DNA of 64,000 nt, taken from contig NZ_BAYE01000001.1 of NCBI RefSeq assembly GCF_000685095.1, positions 248,001-312,000 of the forward strand, read 5' to 3'. Within the stretch, counting starts at the first letter, position 1. Each line of letters begins with the position of its first letter. A program made the translations under genes and the position numbers. Positions 36,895 through 49,045 of the stretch are shown here, piece by piece. The notes under the pieces are model-generated. The model made no database searches. It was given only the letters and a program-made list of their open reading frames with translations, and was not told the DNA's origin. The stretch is from Paraburkholderia caledonica NBRC 102488 (GTDB taxonomy: Bacteria > Pseudomonadota > Gammaproteobacteria > Burkholderiales > Burkholderiaceae).

Positions 36895-37863
36895 TCACTG
36901 TTGCTGCTTCTGCTGCTCTTCGAGTTGCTTCTGCTGCTTCAACTGGTCCTGACGTTTCTGCTCCGCTTTTTCGGCTGCCTGCTTCTGGCGCGCTTCGACG
37001 TCGGCTTTGTGCTGAGCCGCTTCGGCCTGCTTCTTCTCGAAGCTCTGCTGCTTCTCTACGCGTTCCTGAGCCTTTTGCGCGCCCTGCTGACGAGCTTCGT
37101 CGAGCTTGCGTTGAAAGTCGGCCTGCTTCTGATCGTAAGCCTGCTGATTGGCCGCGGCCTTCGACGTGCTGATGCCGCGCTTCGCCTGGTCGATCGCGTG
37201 CTGCCGCTGCTTTTCCTCGTAGGCCTGCGCGTTGGCGGCGCGCTGCGGCGCCTCTGCATTGCGCTGCGCCTCGTTCAACTGATGCTGACGCTGTTTCTCT
37301 TCATAAGCCTGGGCGTTGCGCGCGTCTTCGGCGGCGCGCTGCGGCGCGCCCGCTTCCTCCTGCGCGCGCTTGAGCTCCGCCTGCTCGTCACGTTTGCGGG
37401 CACGTTGCGCGCGCTCTTCGCCGTCCAACGCGAGCTGTTCCTTGCGGATCTGCGCCTGTACCGTGCGCATCTGATCGCGTGCCCTGTTCAAGCAGTGATT
37501 GACGAAGAACGTGCTGTAGCAATTATGCTCGGCGACGCCGTAGCGGTAGTTGTTCTCGTCGCTGCGCTGGTTAAGCACCTTCTGCCGCGCGTCGAACTCG
37601 CTCTCTCCCGGCACCGCGCTGTCGCCGCCCGCTGTGCTATCAGCTCCGGCATTCACTGAGCCATCCGCTTCGCCACTGACGCCATTGCCTTGATCCGCCG
37701 AGCCCGCGGGCTTCACGGCAGGCGCAATAGCGCCGCTTTCAGGCGCCGCCGATTGCGCCGAAGCAGGCGCCGATAATGCGAGCGCGGCAGCCATCAGGCA
37801 CGCCGCGCACGACACCACGAACGCTTTGCCCGAAACCGGCGCGCTCACTTCGACGCCACGCAT
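36895..37863 (-). CDS. Exported Gln/Lys/Ala-rich coiled-coil protein with internal repeats
   Basis: 322 residues from the ATG at 37863 (MRGVEVSAPVSGKAFVVSCA). A signal sequence (VVSCAACLMAAALALSAPASAQ) ends near residue 39. An acidic, low-complexity region follows, then a short conserved-looking domain (VLNQRSDENNYRYGVAEHNC, YSTFFVNHCLNRARDQM) with two Cys that could form a disulfide. Residues about 160-322 are one long charged helix with repeats (QAYEEKQRQH twice, QAYDQKQADF), ending in a poly-Gln/Lys tail. The open frame continues far upstream antisense to tex, but that is not coding. Function unknown; it may be a periplasmic coiled-coil scaffold. It diverges from tex. Confidence 0.82.
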   Translation of the reverse strand: MRGVEVSAPVSGKAFVVSCAACLMAAALALSAPASAQSAAPESGAIAPAVKPAGSADQGNGVSGEADGSVNAGADSTAGGDSAVPGESEFDARQKVLNQRSDENNYRYGVAEHNCYSTFFVNHCLNRARDQMRTVQAQIRKEQLALDGEERAQRARKRDEQAELKRAQEEAGAPQRAAEDARNAQAYEEKQRQHQLNEAQRNAEAPQRAANAQAYEEKQRQHAIDQAKRGISTSKAAANQQAYDQKQADFQRKLDEARQQGAQKAQERVEKQQSFEKKQAEAAQHKADVEARQKQAAEKAEQKRQDQLKQQKQLEEQQKQQQ

Positions 37864-38157
37864 CACCCGTCCACGCAACCTGAACGGCCAGCGCACTGCG
37901 GACAGCGGCAAATGTGGCGTAAGAGAGACCGGGTTCGAGCCCAGGCAGTTGAAAGAAAAGGAGATTGGCAACGTCGTAGAGGGGCAACGGAACATGCCCG
38001 AAATTCTATCACCCCCGGCGGTTGAGCCCTTTGGCATTTGTGGCAAAATGCCCCGCTCTAGCAACCTGGTCGCAGCGCGCACGCACTGCGTGCCCGGCGC
38101 CGCAAGGCGCCGCCGGCGCACGGCCCTTGACCGAGTCCGCAGGAAACCCAAGAGCTT

Positions 38158-40506
38158 ATGACGGAAACCGTAGCACTCAAGATCGTACAGCGCATCGCCG
38201 CCGAACTGTCCGTACAGCCGCGCCAGGTCGCGGCCGCGGTGCAACTCCTCGACGAAGGAGCGACTGTTCCGTTCATCGCCCGCTACCGTAAGGAAGTGAC
38301 CGACAATCTCGACGACACGCAGCTGCGTAATCTCGAAGAACGCCTGCTGTATCTGCGCGAACTGGAAGACCGGCGCGCGGCGATCGTCGCGAGCATCGAA
38401 GAACAGGGCAAGCTCACCGACGAGCTGCGCAACGCGATCGAAGGCGCCGACAGCAAGCAGGTGCTCGAAGACCTGTATCTGCCATACAAGCCGAAGCGCC
38501 GCACTCGCGCGCAGATCGCTCGCGAAGCCGGCCTGCAGCCGCTCGCCGACGCGCTGCTCGGCAATCCGCTGCTCGACCCGCAAACGGAAGCCGCCGCGTA
38601 CGTGGACGCGGAGAAAGGCGTCGCTGACGTGAAGGCCGCACTCGATGGCGCCCGCGACATCCTCTCCGAGCAATTTGGCGAAACCGCTGATCTGCTCGGC
38701 AAGCTGCGCGATTACCTGTTCAATCAGGGCGTGGTGTCGTCGAAAGTGGTCGAAGGCAAGGAAACCGCTGAAGAAGAGAAATTTCGCGACTATTACGACT
38801 ATGCGGAAACGATTCGCACGGTGCCGTCGCATCGTGCGCTCGCGCTTTTCCGCGGCCGCAATGCGGGCGTGCTGATGATCAAGCTGGGCCTCGGCGAAGA
38901 ACTCGACGCACAGGTGCCCCATCCGGGCGAAGCGCTGATCGCACGTCACTTCGGTATTGCCAATCAGAACCGTCCGGCCGACAAGTGGCTTTCCGACGTT
39001 TGCCGCTGGTGCTGGCGCGTGAAGGTTCAGCCGCACATTGAAAACGAACTGCTGACCAACCTGCGCGACGAAGCCGAGCACGAAGCGATTCGCGTGTTCG
39101 CACGCAATCTCAAGGACCTGCTGCTGGCCGCACCCGCGGGACCGAAGGCCGTGATCGGCCTCGATCCGGGCATGCGCACCGGCGTGAAGGTCGCGGTGGT
39201 CGATCGGACCGGCAAGGTACTCGTCACCGACGTGATCTATCCGCATGAGCCGCGCCGCGACTGGGACGGCTCCATCGCGAAACTCGCGCGCATCTGCGCG
39301 CAGACGCAGGCCGAACTGATCAGCATCGGCAACGGCACGGCGTCGCGGGAAACGGACAAGCTCGCGAGCGAACTCATCGCGCGCCATCCGGAATTCAAGC
39401 TGCAGAAAATCGTCGTGTCCGAAGCCGGCGCGTCGGTGTACTCGGCTTCCGAACTGGCCGCGAAGGAATTCCCCGACATGGACGTATCGCTGCGCGGCGC
39501 GGTGTCGATCGCGCGGCGTCTGCAAGACCCGCTCGCCGAACTCGTGAAGATCGAACCGAAGGCAATCGGCGTCGGGCAGTATCAGCACGACGTGAATCAG
39601 CGCGAACTCGCGCGCTCGCTCGACGCGGTCGTCGAAGACTGCGTGAACGCCGTGGGCGTGGACGCGAACACGGCGTCGGTCGCCCTGCTCGCGCGTGTGT
39701 CGGGGCTGAACGCCACGCTGGCTCGGAACATCGTCGACTATCGCGATGCGAATGGCCCGTTCCCGTCGCGCGATCATCTGCGCAAGGTGCCGCGTCTCGG
39801 TGACAAGACGTTCGAACAGGCTGCGGGCTTTCTGCGCATCAACAACGGCGAAAACCCGCTCGACCGCTCGTCGGTGCACCCCGAAGCGTACCCGGTCGTT
39901 GAACGGATCCTCGCGAAGATCAACAAGCACGTTGGTGAAGTGCTCGGCAATCGGGATGCGCTGCGCGGCTTGTCACCGGGCGAATTCGTCGACGAACGTT
40001 TCGGCCTGCCGACCGTGCGCGACATTCTGCTCGAACTCGAAAAGCCGGGCCGCGATCCGCGCCCAGAGTTCAAGACGGCGACGTTCCGCGAAGGCGTCGA
40101 AAAAGTCAGCGATCTGACGCCCGGCATGGTGCTCGAGGGCGTCGTCACGAACGTCGCGGCTTTCGGTGCGTTCGTCGACATCGGCGTACATCAGGATGGG
40201 CTCGTGCACGTATCGGCAATGTCGACGAAGTTCATCAAGGACCCGCACGAGGTCGTCAAGGCCGGACAGATCGTCAAGGTCAAGGTGCTCGAAGTCGACG
40301 TGAAGCGTCAGCGTATCGCGCTCACCATGCGCCTCGACGACGAGTTCGGCGCGGCGGCGGCCCGCAGTGGCGGCGGTGCGCAGCAGGATCGCGGCAACTT
40401 TGGCCGCTCGGGTGGGAATGGACGCGGCGCGCCGCAACAGCGCTCACGCGAACCGGAAGCAGGCGGCGCAATGGCTGCCGCATTCGCGAAGTTGAAGCAA
40501 AAGTAA
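38158..40506 (+). CDS. tex: Tex-family S1 RNA-binding transcription accessory protein
   Basis: 782 residues. It has the Tex domain order: N-terminal helical region with [20 protein letters not shown], a YqgF-like RNase H fold ([20 protein letters not shown]), helix-hairpin-helix regions ([20 protein letters not shown] and [20 protein letters not shown]), and a C-terminal S1 domain from about residue 655 ([35 protein letters not shown]). The tail is Gly/Arg/Gln-rich. Tex proteins bind nucleic acids and associate with transcription. A terminator follows. Confidence 0.96.
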   Translation: MTETVALKIVQRIAAELSVQPRQVAAAVQLLDEGATVPFIARYRKEVTDNLDDTQLRNLEERLLYLRELEDRRAAIVASIEEQGKLTDELRNAIEGADSKQVLEDLYLPYKPKRRTRAQIAREAGLQPLADALLGNPLLDPQTEAAAYVDAEKGVADVKAALDGARDILSEQFGETADLLGKLRDYLFNQGVVSSKVVEGKETAEEEKFRDYYDYAETIRTVPSHRALALFRGRNAGVLMIKLGLGEELDAQVPHPGEALIARHFGIANQNRPADKWLSDVCRWCWRVKVQPHIENELLTNLRDEAEHEAIRVFARNLKDLLLAAPAGPKAVIGLDPGMRTGVKVAVVDRTGKVLVTDVIYPHEPRRDWDGSIAKLARICAQTQAELISIGNGTASRETDKLASELIARHPEFKLQKIVVSEAGASVYSASELAAKEFPDMDVSLRGAVSIARRLQDPLAELVKIEPKAIGVGQYQHDVNQRELARSLDAVVEDCVNAVGVDANTASVALLARVSGLNATLARNIVDYRDANGPFPSRDHLRKVPRLGDKTFEQAAGFLRINNGENPLDRSSVHPEAYPVVERILAKINKHVGEVLGNRDALRGLSPGEFVDERFGLPTVRDILLELEKPGRDPRPEFKTATFREGVEKVSDLTPGMVLEGVVTNVAAFGAFVDIGVHQDGLVHVSAMSTKFIKDPHEVVKAGQIVKVKVLEVDVKRQRIALTMRLDDEFGAAAARSGGGAQQDRGNFGRSGGNGRGAPQQRSREPEAGGAMAAAFAKLKQK

Positions 40507-40578
40507 AAGTCTGTGTGTTCGGTGGACGAAGCGCTTTTGCACCACTGAACACGCGCCTTTTACCACCCGTCACCCAAT

Positions 40579-40609
40579 AAAAAACCCACGCATTTGCGTG
40601 GGTTTTTTG
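40579..40609. terminator. Bidirectional rho-independent terminator between tex and kup
   Basis: Stem ACCCACGC/GCGTGGGT closes a 4-base loop (ATTT), flanked by six A upstream and six T downstream. It serves tex on the plus strand and kup on the minus strand, which converge here. Confidence 0.95.
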
Positions 40610-40660
40610 TTTCTGCAGAGACATTCCGCGATGCGCACGGGCAAGGCGCGCCCTGCGCCG

Positions 40661-42547
40661 TCATATCTCGATCTTCGTACCTAACTCCACTACGCGATTA
40701 GCCGGAATACTAAAGAAGTCCGTCGGCTTGGCGGCGTTCTGGTGCATCCATGCGAAAACACGCTCGCGCCACACCGACATGCCTGGCAATTGTGTCGGCA
40801 CCACCGTTTCGCGCGCGAGGAAAAACGACGTATCCATCAACTCGAAGGTCATGTCGTGCGTACGGCCGATTTCGGTGAGCACTGCTTTCACGTCCGGTGT
40901 TTCGTTGAACCCGTATGCGGCCTTGACCAGATACAGACCACCGTCGATGTTCTTCACCGTCACTCGCTCGGCGTCGTTCACATACGGAATGTCGCGCGTG
41001 ACGAAGGTCAGGAAGATCGTGCGCTCATGCAACACCTTGTTGTGCTTCAGATTGTGCAGCAGGCTGACCGGCACGAGCGAATCGCTGCCCGTCAGGTAGA
41101 TCGCCGTACCCGATACACGGTGCGGCGGGTGCGCAAGCAGGCCCTGCAGGAACGGCATCAAAGGAATACCGTCGGCGGCCGTGCGCTCTTTCACGATCAT
41201 CCTGCCCTTGAACCATGTCATCAGCAGGAAGAACAGCAGCGCGCCGATGCCGAGCGGTAGCCAGCCACCCTCTTCCACCTTCAGCAGATTCGCACCGAAA
41301 AAGCCTAAGTCAATCGTAATGAACACGGCGATGATCAGCCCGACGAGGAACTTGTTCCAGTTCCACACCTTCACCATCACGACACAAGCGAGGATGGTCG
41401 TGATGACCATGGTCGCGGTCACCGCGATGCCGTATGCGGCCGCGAGATTGTCCGAGCTTTTGAACGCAATCACGATGCACAGAATGATGAACAGCAGCAT
41501 CCAGTTCACCACCGGTACATAGATCTGGCCGATTGCGAGTTCCGATGTGTGCAGGATCTTCATACGCGGCACGTAGCCGAGCTGGATCGCCTGGCTCGTC
41601 AGCGAATACGCGCCGGAAATCACCGCCTGCGAAGCGATCACGGTCGCGACCGTCGACAGCACGACCAGCGGCAGCAGCGCCCATTGCGGCGCGAGCAGGA
41701 AGAACGGATTCTCGATCGCTTTCGCGTCGTGCATCAGCAACGCGCCCTGGCCGAAATAGTTCAGCACCAGCGACGGCATGACCAGCACGTACCAGCCCAT
41801 GCGGATGGGCTTGGCCCCGAAGTGGCCCATGTCCGCGTAGAGCGCCTCAGCGCCCGTCAGCACCAGCACCACCGAACCAAGCACGACATACGCTTGCAGC
41901 ACATGCGCGGCCATGAAGGTGTACGCGTAGTACGGGTTCAGTGCGCGGATCACGTTCGGCGATTGCACGATATGCCACAGCCCGAGCGCAGCTAGCACCA
42001 CGAACCACACCAGCATGATCGGGCCGAACAACCGGCCAACGGTGGCCGTGCCGTGCCGCTGGATCCAGAACAGCAGCACAAGGATCACTATGGTCAGCGG
42101 CAATACCAGATGCGAAAGATGAGGCGCCGCAATCTCCAGCCCCTCGACTGCGGAAATCACCGAAATGGCTGGCGTAATGACTGCGTCGCCATAAAACATG
42201 CAGGCGCCGAAGATGCCGAGCATCATCAGCAATCCGGCCATTTTCGATTTCTCGTCGAGCGAACGCAGCGCCAGCGCCATGAGCGCGAGCACGCCACCCT
42301 CACCGTTGTTGTCCGCGCGCATCACGAACAGTACGTACTTGATGCCCACCACGATCACGATGGCCCAGAACAGCAGCGAAATCACGCCCAGGATGGATTG
42401 ATCGGTAAGCGGGATGCCATGCGACGGGCTGAAGGCTTCTTTCAGCGCATACAACGGGCTCGTGCCGATATCGCCGAACACCACCCCGATCGCGGCGATC
42501 GCGAGGGAAGGTAGTGGCTGTTTGTGCACGTGATTGTTATCTGTCAT
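40661..42547 (-). CDS. kup: Kup-family potassium uptake transporter
   Basis: 628 residues from the ATG at 42547 ([20 protein letters not shown]), the family length; the open frame extends upstream without family sequence. About 12 membrane helices followed by a cytosolic C-terminal domain. The signature [20 protein letters not shown] and [11 protein letters not shown] are typical of KUP/HAK/KT transporters, which import K+ with protons. No regulator is adjacent. Confidence 0.96.
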   Translation of the reverse strand: MTDNNHVHKQPLPSLAIAAIGVVFGDIGTSPLYALKEAFSPSHGIPLTDQSILGVISLLFWAIVIVVGIKYVLFVMRADNNGEGGVLALMALALRSLDEKSKMAGLLMMLGIFGACMFYGDAVITPAISVISAVEGLEIAAPHLSHLVLPLTIVILVLLFWIQRHGTATVGRLFGPIMLVWFVVLAALGLWHIVQSPNVIRALNPYYAYTFMAAHVLQAYVVLGSVVLVLTGAEALYADMGHFGAKPIRMGWYVLVMPSLVLNYFGQGALLMHDAKAIENPFFLLAPQWALLPLVVLSTVATVIASQAVISGAYSLTSQAIQLGYVPRMKILHTSELAIGQIYVPVVNWMLLFIILCIVIAFKSSDNLAAAYGIAVTATMVITTILACVVMVKVWNWNKFLVGLIIAVFITIDLGFFGANLLKVEEGGWLPLGIGALLFFLLMTWFKGRMIVKERTAADGIPLMPFLQGLLAHPPHRVSGTAIYLTGSDSLVPVSLLHNLKHNKVLHERTIFLTFVTRDIPYVNDAERVTVKNIDGGLYLVKAAYGFNETPDVKAVLTEIGRTHDMTFELMDTSFFLARETVVPTQLPGMSVWRERVFAWMHQNAAKPTDFFSIPANRVVELGTKIEI

Positions 42548-42893
42548 AAACGCGAGAAAATCCGTTCCCAGGGCGGAAAAAACGACCGCTATTCTAAACC
42601 GCCTGCCTGAAGCCGCCCGGCTTGTTGTGGATACACCACGTGGATGGTCCGCGCAGTGTAGCACTGCGGTATGTGCGCGTCTGCTGTGCGAATCGCTATG
42701 CGGCGGATGTCATCGCAGGCTGCGAAGCATAGGCGCCGGTGACCGCGCGCACATAAAAAAACGGAGCCCAATCGGGCTCCGCTTTGGATGCGTTGCATAG
42801 CACGGTGCAGCACTGAGTGCCGCTAAACGTTGCGATGCCCGCGGTGCATATGGCACATGCGAGGAACGCGCGCGACACATGCGGCGCATCTCG
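42548..42893. other. Noncoding gap between kup and the phosphoribosyltransferase gene
   Basis: About 346 bases that hold one terminator (42754-42782) but no gene. The kup promoter is expected between 42548 and about 42700. Confidence 0.5.
42754..42782 (-). terminator. Rho-independent terminator after the purine phosphoribosyltransferase
   Basis: CGGAGCCC/GGGCTCCG stem with a 4-base loop. Read on the minus strand it is followed by seven T. It lies about 110 bases beyond the stop of the phosphoribosyltransferase and ends the hflX-side minus-strand transcript. Confidence 0.92.
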
Positions 42894-43484
42894 TCAGTTT
42901 CCCGAGGACTCCTGCGCTTGCGCGACGCCGCGCTTGATCCACGCGCCGAGGTTATGCGGACGAACGGTGTCCCACTCCTCGAACGGCTGATGAATCCACG
43001 GATTCGTAGGCAGATACTGCACGTGATAATCGGGCTTCACTTTCGAGCAGCCTTTGTACCAGAGCACTGCGGAACGCACCGCCGTGATCGCCGGATAGCG
43101 CTCTTTCAGATGCTGCTGCACCCGTGCGAGCGTCACGCCAGAATCGACAAGATCGTCGACGAGCAGCACGTTGCCGTGCAGTTCGCCGCGCGTCATCGTG
43201 ATGTATTGCGCGATGTCCAGTTCGCCCTGCTCCGTGCCGGCCGCTTCGCGATACGAACTGGTGGCGAGAATAGCCAGCGGCAGATCATAGATACGCGAAA
43301 GCTGGTCGCCCACGCGCAAACCGCCACGCGCGAGGCACAGGATCTTGTCGAACTTCCAGCCTGACTCATGCACCGCCATGGCGAGCAATTCGATCAGCCG
43401 GTGATATTCGTCCCAGCCGACCCACAGGTTCTTGTCGTCGTTGCGCGGATCTTTCATCGCAATCATGGGGAGACCTTGCACCAT
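42894..43484 (-). CDS. Purine (hypoxanthine/xanthine-guanine type) phosphoribosyltransferase
   Basis: Up to 196 residues. The PRPP-binding motif VLLVDDLVDSGVTLARVQQH near residue 105 and the upstream ILCLARGGLRVGDQLSRIYD (PPi loop region) place it in the type I phosphoribosyltransferases. It resembles the xanthine/hypoxanthine-guanine enzymes that salvage purine bases; the base preference cannot be fixed from sequence. A second Met (MIAMKDPRNDDKNLW) has a better-spaced AAGG upstream, so the true start may be six residues later. Directly downstream of purA (3 bases), linking salvage and de novo purine routes. Confidence 0.85.
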   Translation of the reverse strand: MVQGLPMIAMKDPRNDDKNLWVGWDEYHRLIELLAMAVHESGWKFDKILCLARGGLRVGDQLSRIYDLPLAILATSSYREAAGTEQGELDIAQYITMTRGELHGNVLLVDDLVDSGVTLARVQQHLKERYPAITAVRSAVLWYKGCSKVKPDYHVQYLPTNPWIHQPFEEWDTVRPHNLGAWIKRGVAQAQESSGN

Positions 43485-43487
43485 CGC

Positions 43488-44864
<1,377 letters not shown>

Positions 44865-45074
44865 CTACCTAGGTTCGCGGAAGCATCCGGAATTTTTCCG
44901 TTTCCGCTCAACGGTATGCACGTTATGGTGGGTATTGCGAAGAAGCGCGGTTTCTCACCGCGCCGCGATCGGCGACTCATGCACGTTGCCGTTAGAGGCG
45001 CTCTGGCAGGCCAGTAGAAATATTCCTCGAGCGGCTCGTATCAGAGCGGCGCAGGAACACGCTCAGAAGCGCGC

Positions 45075-46226
45075 TCAGGAACGCGGTTCAACCGTCCATG
45101 CGCCGTTGCGCTCGACCAACACGCGGTCGAACGCGAATTCATCCAGGTCGTGCTCGTGGCCAGGCAGTGCCTGAATCACCACTTCGCCGGCATCGCGCAA
45201 CGCGGCGACGCTCACACGCAGCGCGTCGTCGTGCTGCCACGGCGCGAGAATCGCGCTGCTGCGCGCCTCGACAGGCGAGATGCGCGCCACTTCGCGCAGA
45301 TCGAGCGAAAAGCCCGTCGCCGCCCGCGCCCGCCCATAAGCCTGCCCGACATGGTCGTAACGGCCGCCGCGCGCGACGGCATTCGGCACGCCGTCCACGT
45401 AGGCCGAAAACATGACGCCGCTGTGATACGCGTAGCCGCGCAGATCGGCGAGGTCGATCATGACTTCGGCGCCTTCCACCTGGCTCGCGAGGAAGGCGAG
45501 GTCGTCGAGCGCGCGCGCGATAGCGGGCGCATTCGGCAAGCGGGCGCGTGCCTCTTCGAGCACCGAGGCGTCCCCGTAAAGCGAGGGCAGCGAGCGCAAC
45601 GCATCGCGTGTCACGGCCGTGAGGTTCGCGGTCAATTCGACGAGCCGCGGCACGTCCTTGCCCGCCAGCGCGTCGTACAGCGATTGTCCAAGCTCGGCCG
45701 CCGCCGGTTCAGCTTCAATCAATGCGGCAAGCACACCCGCGTGGCACAGGTCGAGACGCACCTTGGCAAGGCCCGCGAGACGCAGCGCATCGAGCATTAG
45801 TTGCTGGATTTCCAGATCTGCCTCGAGCCCCGCATGACCGTAGATTTCGGCGCCGATCTGAATCTGCTCGCGCGTCGCGTGCAAGCCGCGCGGCCGCGTG
45901 TGCGCGACATTTCCGGCATAACAAAGACGCGTGACGCCCTGGCGATTCAGCAGATGCGCGTCAATACGCGCGACCTGCGGCGTGATGTCGGCGCGCAGCC
46001 CGAGCGTGCGTCCGGACAATTGATCGACGAGCTTGAACGTGCGCAGATTGAGGTCGTGCCCGCCGCCCGTCAGCAGCGACTCGATGTATTCGAGCATCGG
46101 CGGCATCACCATCTCGTAGCCGTACGAGCGGAAACGGTCCAGCAGATGGCGCCGCAACTCTTCGATCTTGCGGGCTTCCGACGGCAGCACGTCGGCAATG
46201 TTCTCGGGAAGTAACCAGGTCGACAT
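45075..46226 (-). CDS. hisZ: ATP phosphoribosyltransferase regulatory subunit HisZ
   Basis: 383 residues. HisRS-like class II synthetase paralogue that lacks tRNA charging and instead activates a short-form HisG in the first step of histidine synthesis. Seen: [58 protein letters not shown] (motif 2 region) and [20 protein letters not shown]. Its presence predicts a short HisG elsewhere in the genome, not visible here. It sits between the DUF2065 gene and purA; the gaps on both sides are over 200 bases. Confidence 0.95.
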   Translation of the reverse strand: MSTWLLPENIADVLPSEARKIEELRRHLLDRFRSYGYEMVMPPMLEYIESLLTGGGHDLNLRTFKLVDQLSGRTLGLRADITPQVARIDAHLLNRQGVTRLCYAGNVAHTRPRGLHATREQIQIGAEIYGHAGLEADLEIQQLMLDALRLAGLAKVRLDLCHAGVLAALIEAEPAAAELGQSLYDALAGKDVPRLVELTANLTAVTRDALRSLPSLYGDASVLEEARARLPNAPAIARALDDLAFLASQVEGAEVMIDLADLRGYAYHSGVMFSAYVDGVPNAVARGGRYDHVGQAYGRARAATGFSLDLREVARISPVEARSSAILAPWQHDDALRVSVAALRDAGEVVIQALPGHEHDLDEFAFDRVLVERNGAWTVEPRS

Positions 46227-46450
46227 CGATACAGTCCTACGACGTTGAACACGGCGGCTGAGTGCGCCGGTAAATGAGTGTATTTGGCGGGCCAGGGCTC
46301 GATCCTGGCGAGTTCGGCGGCTTTCCGGATGCGCCCGGCTTGCGTGGGACCGAAAGCGCGGGTTCCACAGCGAGCCGCCACGCGAATGTGCGACCTTGCT
46401 GACACCTGAAGCCGCGCCGCACGCGGCATCGCACTAACCGGCCTGCTGGC

Positions 46451-46642
46451 TCAAGTCACGAAAAACAGCAGAATCAGCCCGAGCAGCATCACGATCAGCC
46501 CGCCGACACGAATCTGATGCGCCGGTCGCTCCGCTATTCTACGGAACGTGTCGCGCCAGGCGCTCGGAAAAACGAACGGGAACATCCCCTCGATAATCAG
46601 CATCAACGCGATCGCGAGCAGTAACGAGCCGACTATATCCAT
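46451..46642 (-). CDS. DUF2065 small membrane protein
   Basis: 63 residues with two hydrophobic helices (LLLAIALMLIIEGMFPFVFP and VGGLIVMLLGLILLF). The motif GMFPFVFPSAWRDTFRRIAE is typical of DUF2065 (YjeT-like) proteins. These are found next to hflKC or hisZ/purA across proteobacteria, as here, 46 bases beyond hflC. Function unknown. Confidence 0.9.
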   Translation of the reverse strand: MDIVGSLLLAIALMLIIEGMFPFVFPSAWRDTFRRIAERPAHQIRVGGLIVMLLGLILLFFVT

Positions 46643-46688
46643 GCTAAAGAAGGGGGCCGCGATGCGAATGCCGCGGCGTTCCGGGTTA

Positions 46689-47591
46689 TTAGTGTTTGCG
46701 CGGGGCCGCGGAAGCGTCCGGGGCGAGGCCGCCGGTCGAACTACGCATGAAGCGGAAGAACTCGTTGCTCGGATCGACCACGATTACGTCGCCTGGCTTG
46801 AAGGTCTTCCGGTACGCCTGCATGCTTTGGTAGAACTGATAGAACTCCGGGTCGCTGCCGTACGCTTGCGCGGCGATCTCGGCTGCGTTTGCGTCGCCCT
46901 CGCCCTTGATGGTTTGCGCCTGACGGTAACCGTCCGCGAGAATCGCCTGCTGTTGCGCGACCGCGTCCGCCCGGATCTTGTCGGCCTCGGCCGTCCCCTT
47001 CGCACGCTCGTCGGCCGCGGCCTGCTCGCGTTCGGCGATCATCCGCTTGTAGACCGAGTCAGCCATGGAGGCCGGAACATCGACCCGCGTCAACTGGACG
47101 TCCAGGACCGACACGCCCAGCGACGCCGCAGTCTTTGCCATCGCGGCGCGGGCTTCGTCGGCGAGTGCCTGCTGTTTGGCCAATGCGTCGGGCAACGTGT
47201 ACTTGCCGAACGCGTCGCCGAGCGCACTGCGTGCAACAAGGGCGATGCGGTCCGGCAGGCTCTGCACGTCGCCCTTCGTTTCGGCCAGCAGCTTCAGCGG
47301 ATCGGTCACGCGATATTTGACGACAGGGTTCGCGAGCAGATCGTTCTTGTCCGAAGTGACGTAGCGATCTTCGTCCGGCGCGTCGAGCGACTGGATGCGG
47401 TTATCGACAAGCGTCACCGTTTGCAACGGCGGCGGCAACTTCAGGTGCAAGCCTGGACCGAGCAAGGTGGGAGCGGCGTCGCCACGCGGGGACAACACTG
47501 CCATATGACGCTGGTCGACAACGAATACCATCGACGAAGCGGCAAACAGCACGATGACAACGGCAATGACGAGCGCAATGATCTTGTTCAT
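46689..47591 (-). CDS. hflC: HflC, protease modulator of FtsH
   Basis: 300 residues. Stomatin/prohibitin (SPFH) family protein with one N-terminal membrane helix (IIALVIAVVIVLFAASSMVF), the SPFH domain (VDNRIQSLDAPDEDRYVTSD, VKYRVTDPLKLLAE) and a long Ala-rich helix (EREQAAADERAKGTAEADKI). With HflK it forms the cage around the FtsH protease and restrains degradation of membrane proteins. It starts 12 bases after hflK. Confidence 0.96.
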   Translation of the reverse strand: MNKIIALVIAVVIVLFAASSMVFVVDQRHMAVLSPRGDAAPTLLGPGLHLKLPPPLQTVTLVDNRIQSLDAPDEDRYVTSDKNDLLANPVVKYRVTDPLKLLAETKGDVQSLPDRIALVARSALGDAFGKYTLPDALAKQQALADEARAAMAKTAASLGVSVLDVQLTRVDVPASMADSVYKRMIAEREQAAADERAKGTAEADKIRADAVAQQQAILADGYRQAQTIKGEGDANAAEIAAQAYGSDPEFYQFYQSMQAYRKTFKPGDVIVVDPSNEFFRFMRSSTGGLAPDASAAPRKH

Positions 47592-47603
47592 GATGTGCGC
47601 CCC

Positions 47604-48998
47604 TTATTGAACGTCGTCTTCACGCGTACGGCTGCGGAAGGAGTCGCGTGAGCGCAGCGCGTCGCTGCTGGCCGCCGCCCGGCTGGCGGGTGTGGCGGCT
47701 GCGGCAGACGCAGACATTGCAGGCGCTGCCGTCGTCGGTCCGCCTGCGGCGGGCGCATTGGAAGTCGCTGCCTGCGGCGCGCTGGCCGCAGCGCCGCCCG
47801 ATACAGCCGTGGCGGCCGCAGCAGCATCGGCCACCCGTTGACGAGTCTGCTCGACCAGCTTGTCGAGCGGCAGATACAGCACATTGTTGCCGCTCTTGCT
47901 GTCCACAAATACCTTCGTCGTATTCGAATAGATTTGCTGCATGGTTTCCAGATACATGCGCTCGCGAATCACGGCGGGCGCTTTGGAGTACTGCGCATAG
48001 ACCTGCTTGAACCGTTCGGCGTCGCCTTGCGCCTCGGCCACCGTTTTGTCGCTGTAGGTTTTCGCGTCGTCGATCTGGCGCGCCACATCGGCTTGCGCGC
48101 GCGGCAGCAGATCAGCGGCGTACGCCTGCGCGTCGCGCTTCGCACGCTCGTTCTCCTGACGGACCTTGGCAGCGTCGTCAAACGCCGCCTGCACCCTGTC
48201 GGGAACCTGCACGCCTTGGATCGTCACACCGGTCACGGCGAGGCCGGACTGATATTCATCGAGCGATTGCTGGATTGCCGCCATTAACTGCTGACGAATT
48301 ACTTCGCGATCCTGACCAAGAATTTCATCTGTGCTGCGCGCGCCGACAATGCCGCGCACCGCCGCCTGCGCGGCCTGCATCACGCCTTGATCGGGATCGG
48401 CGCTGCGAAAGAGGTAATCGGTCGGCTTGCGGATCTGGTACTGCACTGCAAAGCGCACGTCGACGATGTCCGCGTCGTGAGTGAGCATCGACGCGTCTTT
48501 TACATTCGCGAGACGCACCACGTTATTGCGGCCGATTTCCACCTGGCGAACCTGGCCGATATTGACGAGCTCATGCGCTTCGAACGGATAAGGCAGCCGC
48601 CAGTGCACGCCTTGCCCCGCCGTGTAGCGATATTTGCCGAACTGCATCACAACGCCGGCCTGGCCGTCTTGCACCACGAACACGCCACTGCCGAGATAGA
48701 TCGCGATCAGCACGCCGATGACGATGCCCACGCCGATGCGTGCGCCACGACCGTTGTCGGGGCGCCCGCCGCCGACACCGCCGCCCTTGCGGCCGAATAT
48801 GCGGCTCAGACGGCGGTTGAAATCCCGCCACATCTCGTCGAGATCGGGGGGACCTTCACCTTCCTTGGTCTGTGGACGCTTGGGCTCGCCCGGCCGCTGA
48901 CGCTCGCCATTGCCGTCGCCACGGCCCCAGCGCGGATCGTTCAGTGAAAACATGGCGCGCATGCGCAGCCAGATACTCCGCTCGTTGTAATCGTTCAC
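47604..48998 (-). CDS. hflK: HflK, protease modulator of FtsH
   Basis: 464 residues from the GTG at 48998 (an ATG at 48953, MFSLNDPRWGRGD, is a possible later start). Gly/Asp-rich N-terminus, one membrane helix (RIGVGIVIGVLIAIYLGSGV), SPFH domain (VQDGQAGVVMQFGKYRYTAG, VRFAVQYQIRKPTDYLFRSA) and helical tail, then an Ala-rich end of about 70 residues. Partner of HflC in the FtsH-regulating complex. It follows hflX by 47 bases. Confidence 0.95.
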   Translation of the reverse strand: MNDYNERSIWLRMRAMFSLNDPRWGRGDGNGERQRPGEPKRPQTKEGEGPPDLDEMWRDFNRRLSRIFGRKGGGVGGGRPDNGRGARIGVGIVIGVLIAIYLGSGVFVVQDGQAGVVMQFGKYRYTAGQGVHWRLPYPFEAHELVNIGQVRQVEIGRNNVVRLANVKDASMLTHDADIVDVRFAVQYQIRKPTDYLFRSADPDQGVMQAAQAAVRGIVGARSTDEILGQDREVIRQQLMAAIQQSLDEYQSGLAVTGVTIQGVQVPDRVQAAFDDAAKVRQENERAKRDAQAYAADLLPRAQADVARQIDDAKTYSDKTVAEAQGDAERFKQVYAQYSKAPAVIRERMYLETMQQIYSNTTKVFVDSKSGNNVLYLPLDKLVEQTRQRVADAAAAATAVSGGAAASAPQAATSNAPAAGGPTTAAPAMSASAAAATPASRAAASSDALRSRDSFRSRTREDDVQ

Positions 48999-49045
48999 CT
49001 GTGTTCGTTCACCAGAGTAGACAGCGGGTATGCAATTGGAACGGG

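Noticed and set aside
37864..39930. Upstream part of a roughly 1,000-codon minus-strand frame antisense to tex
   Set aside because: It runs opposite a canonical Tex protein and is open only because of high GC. The real gene is the 322-codon portion starting at 37863 with a signal sequence.
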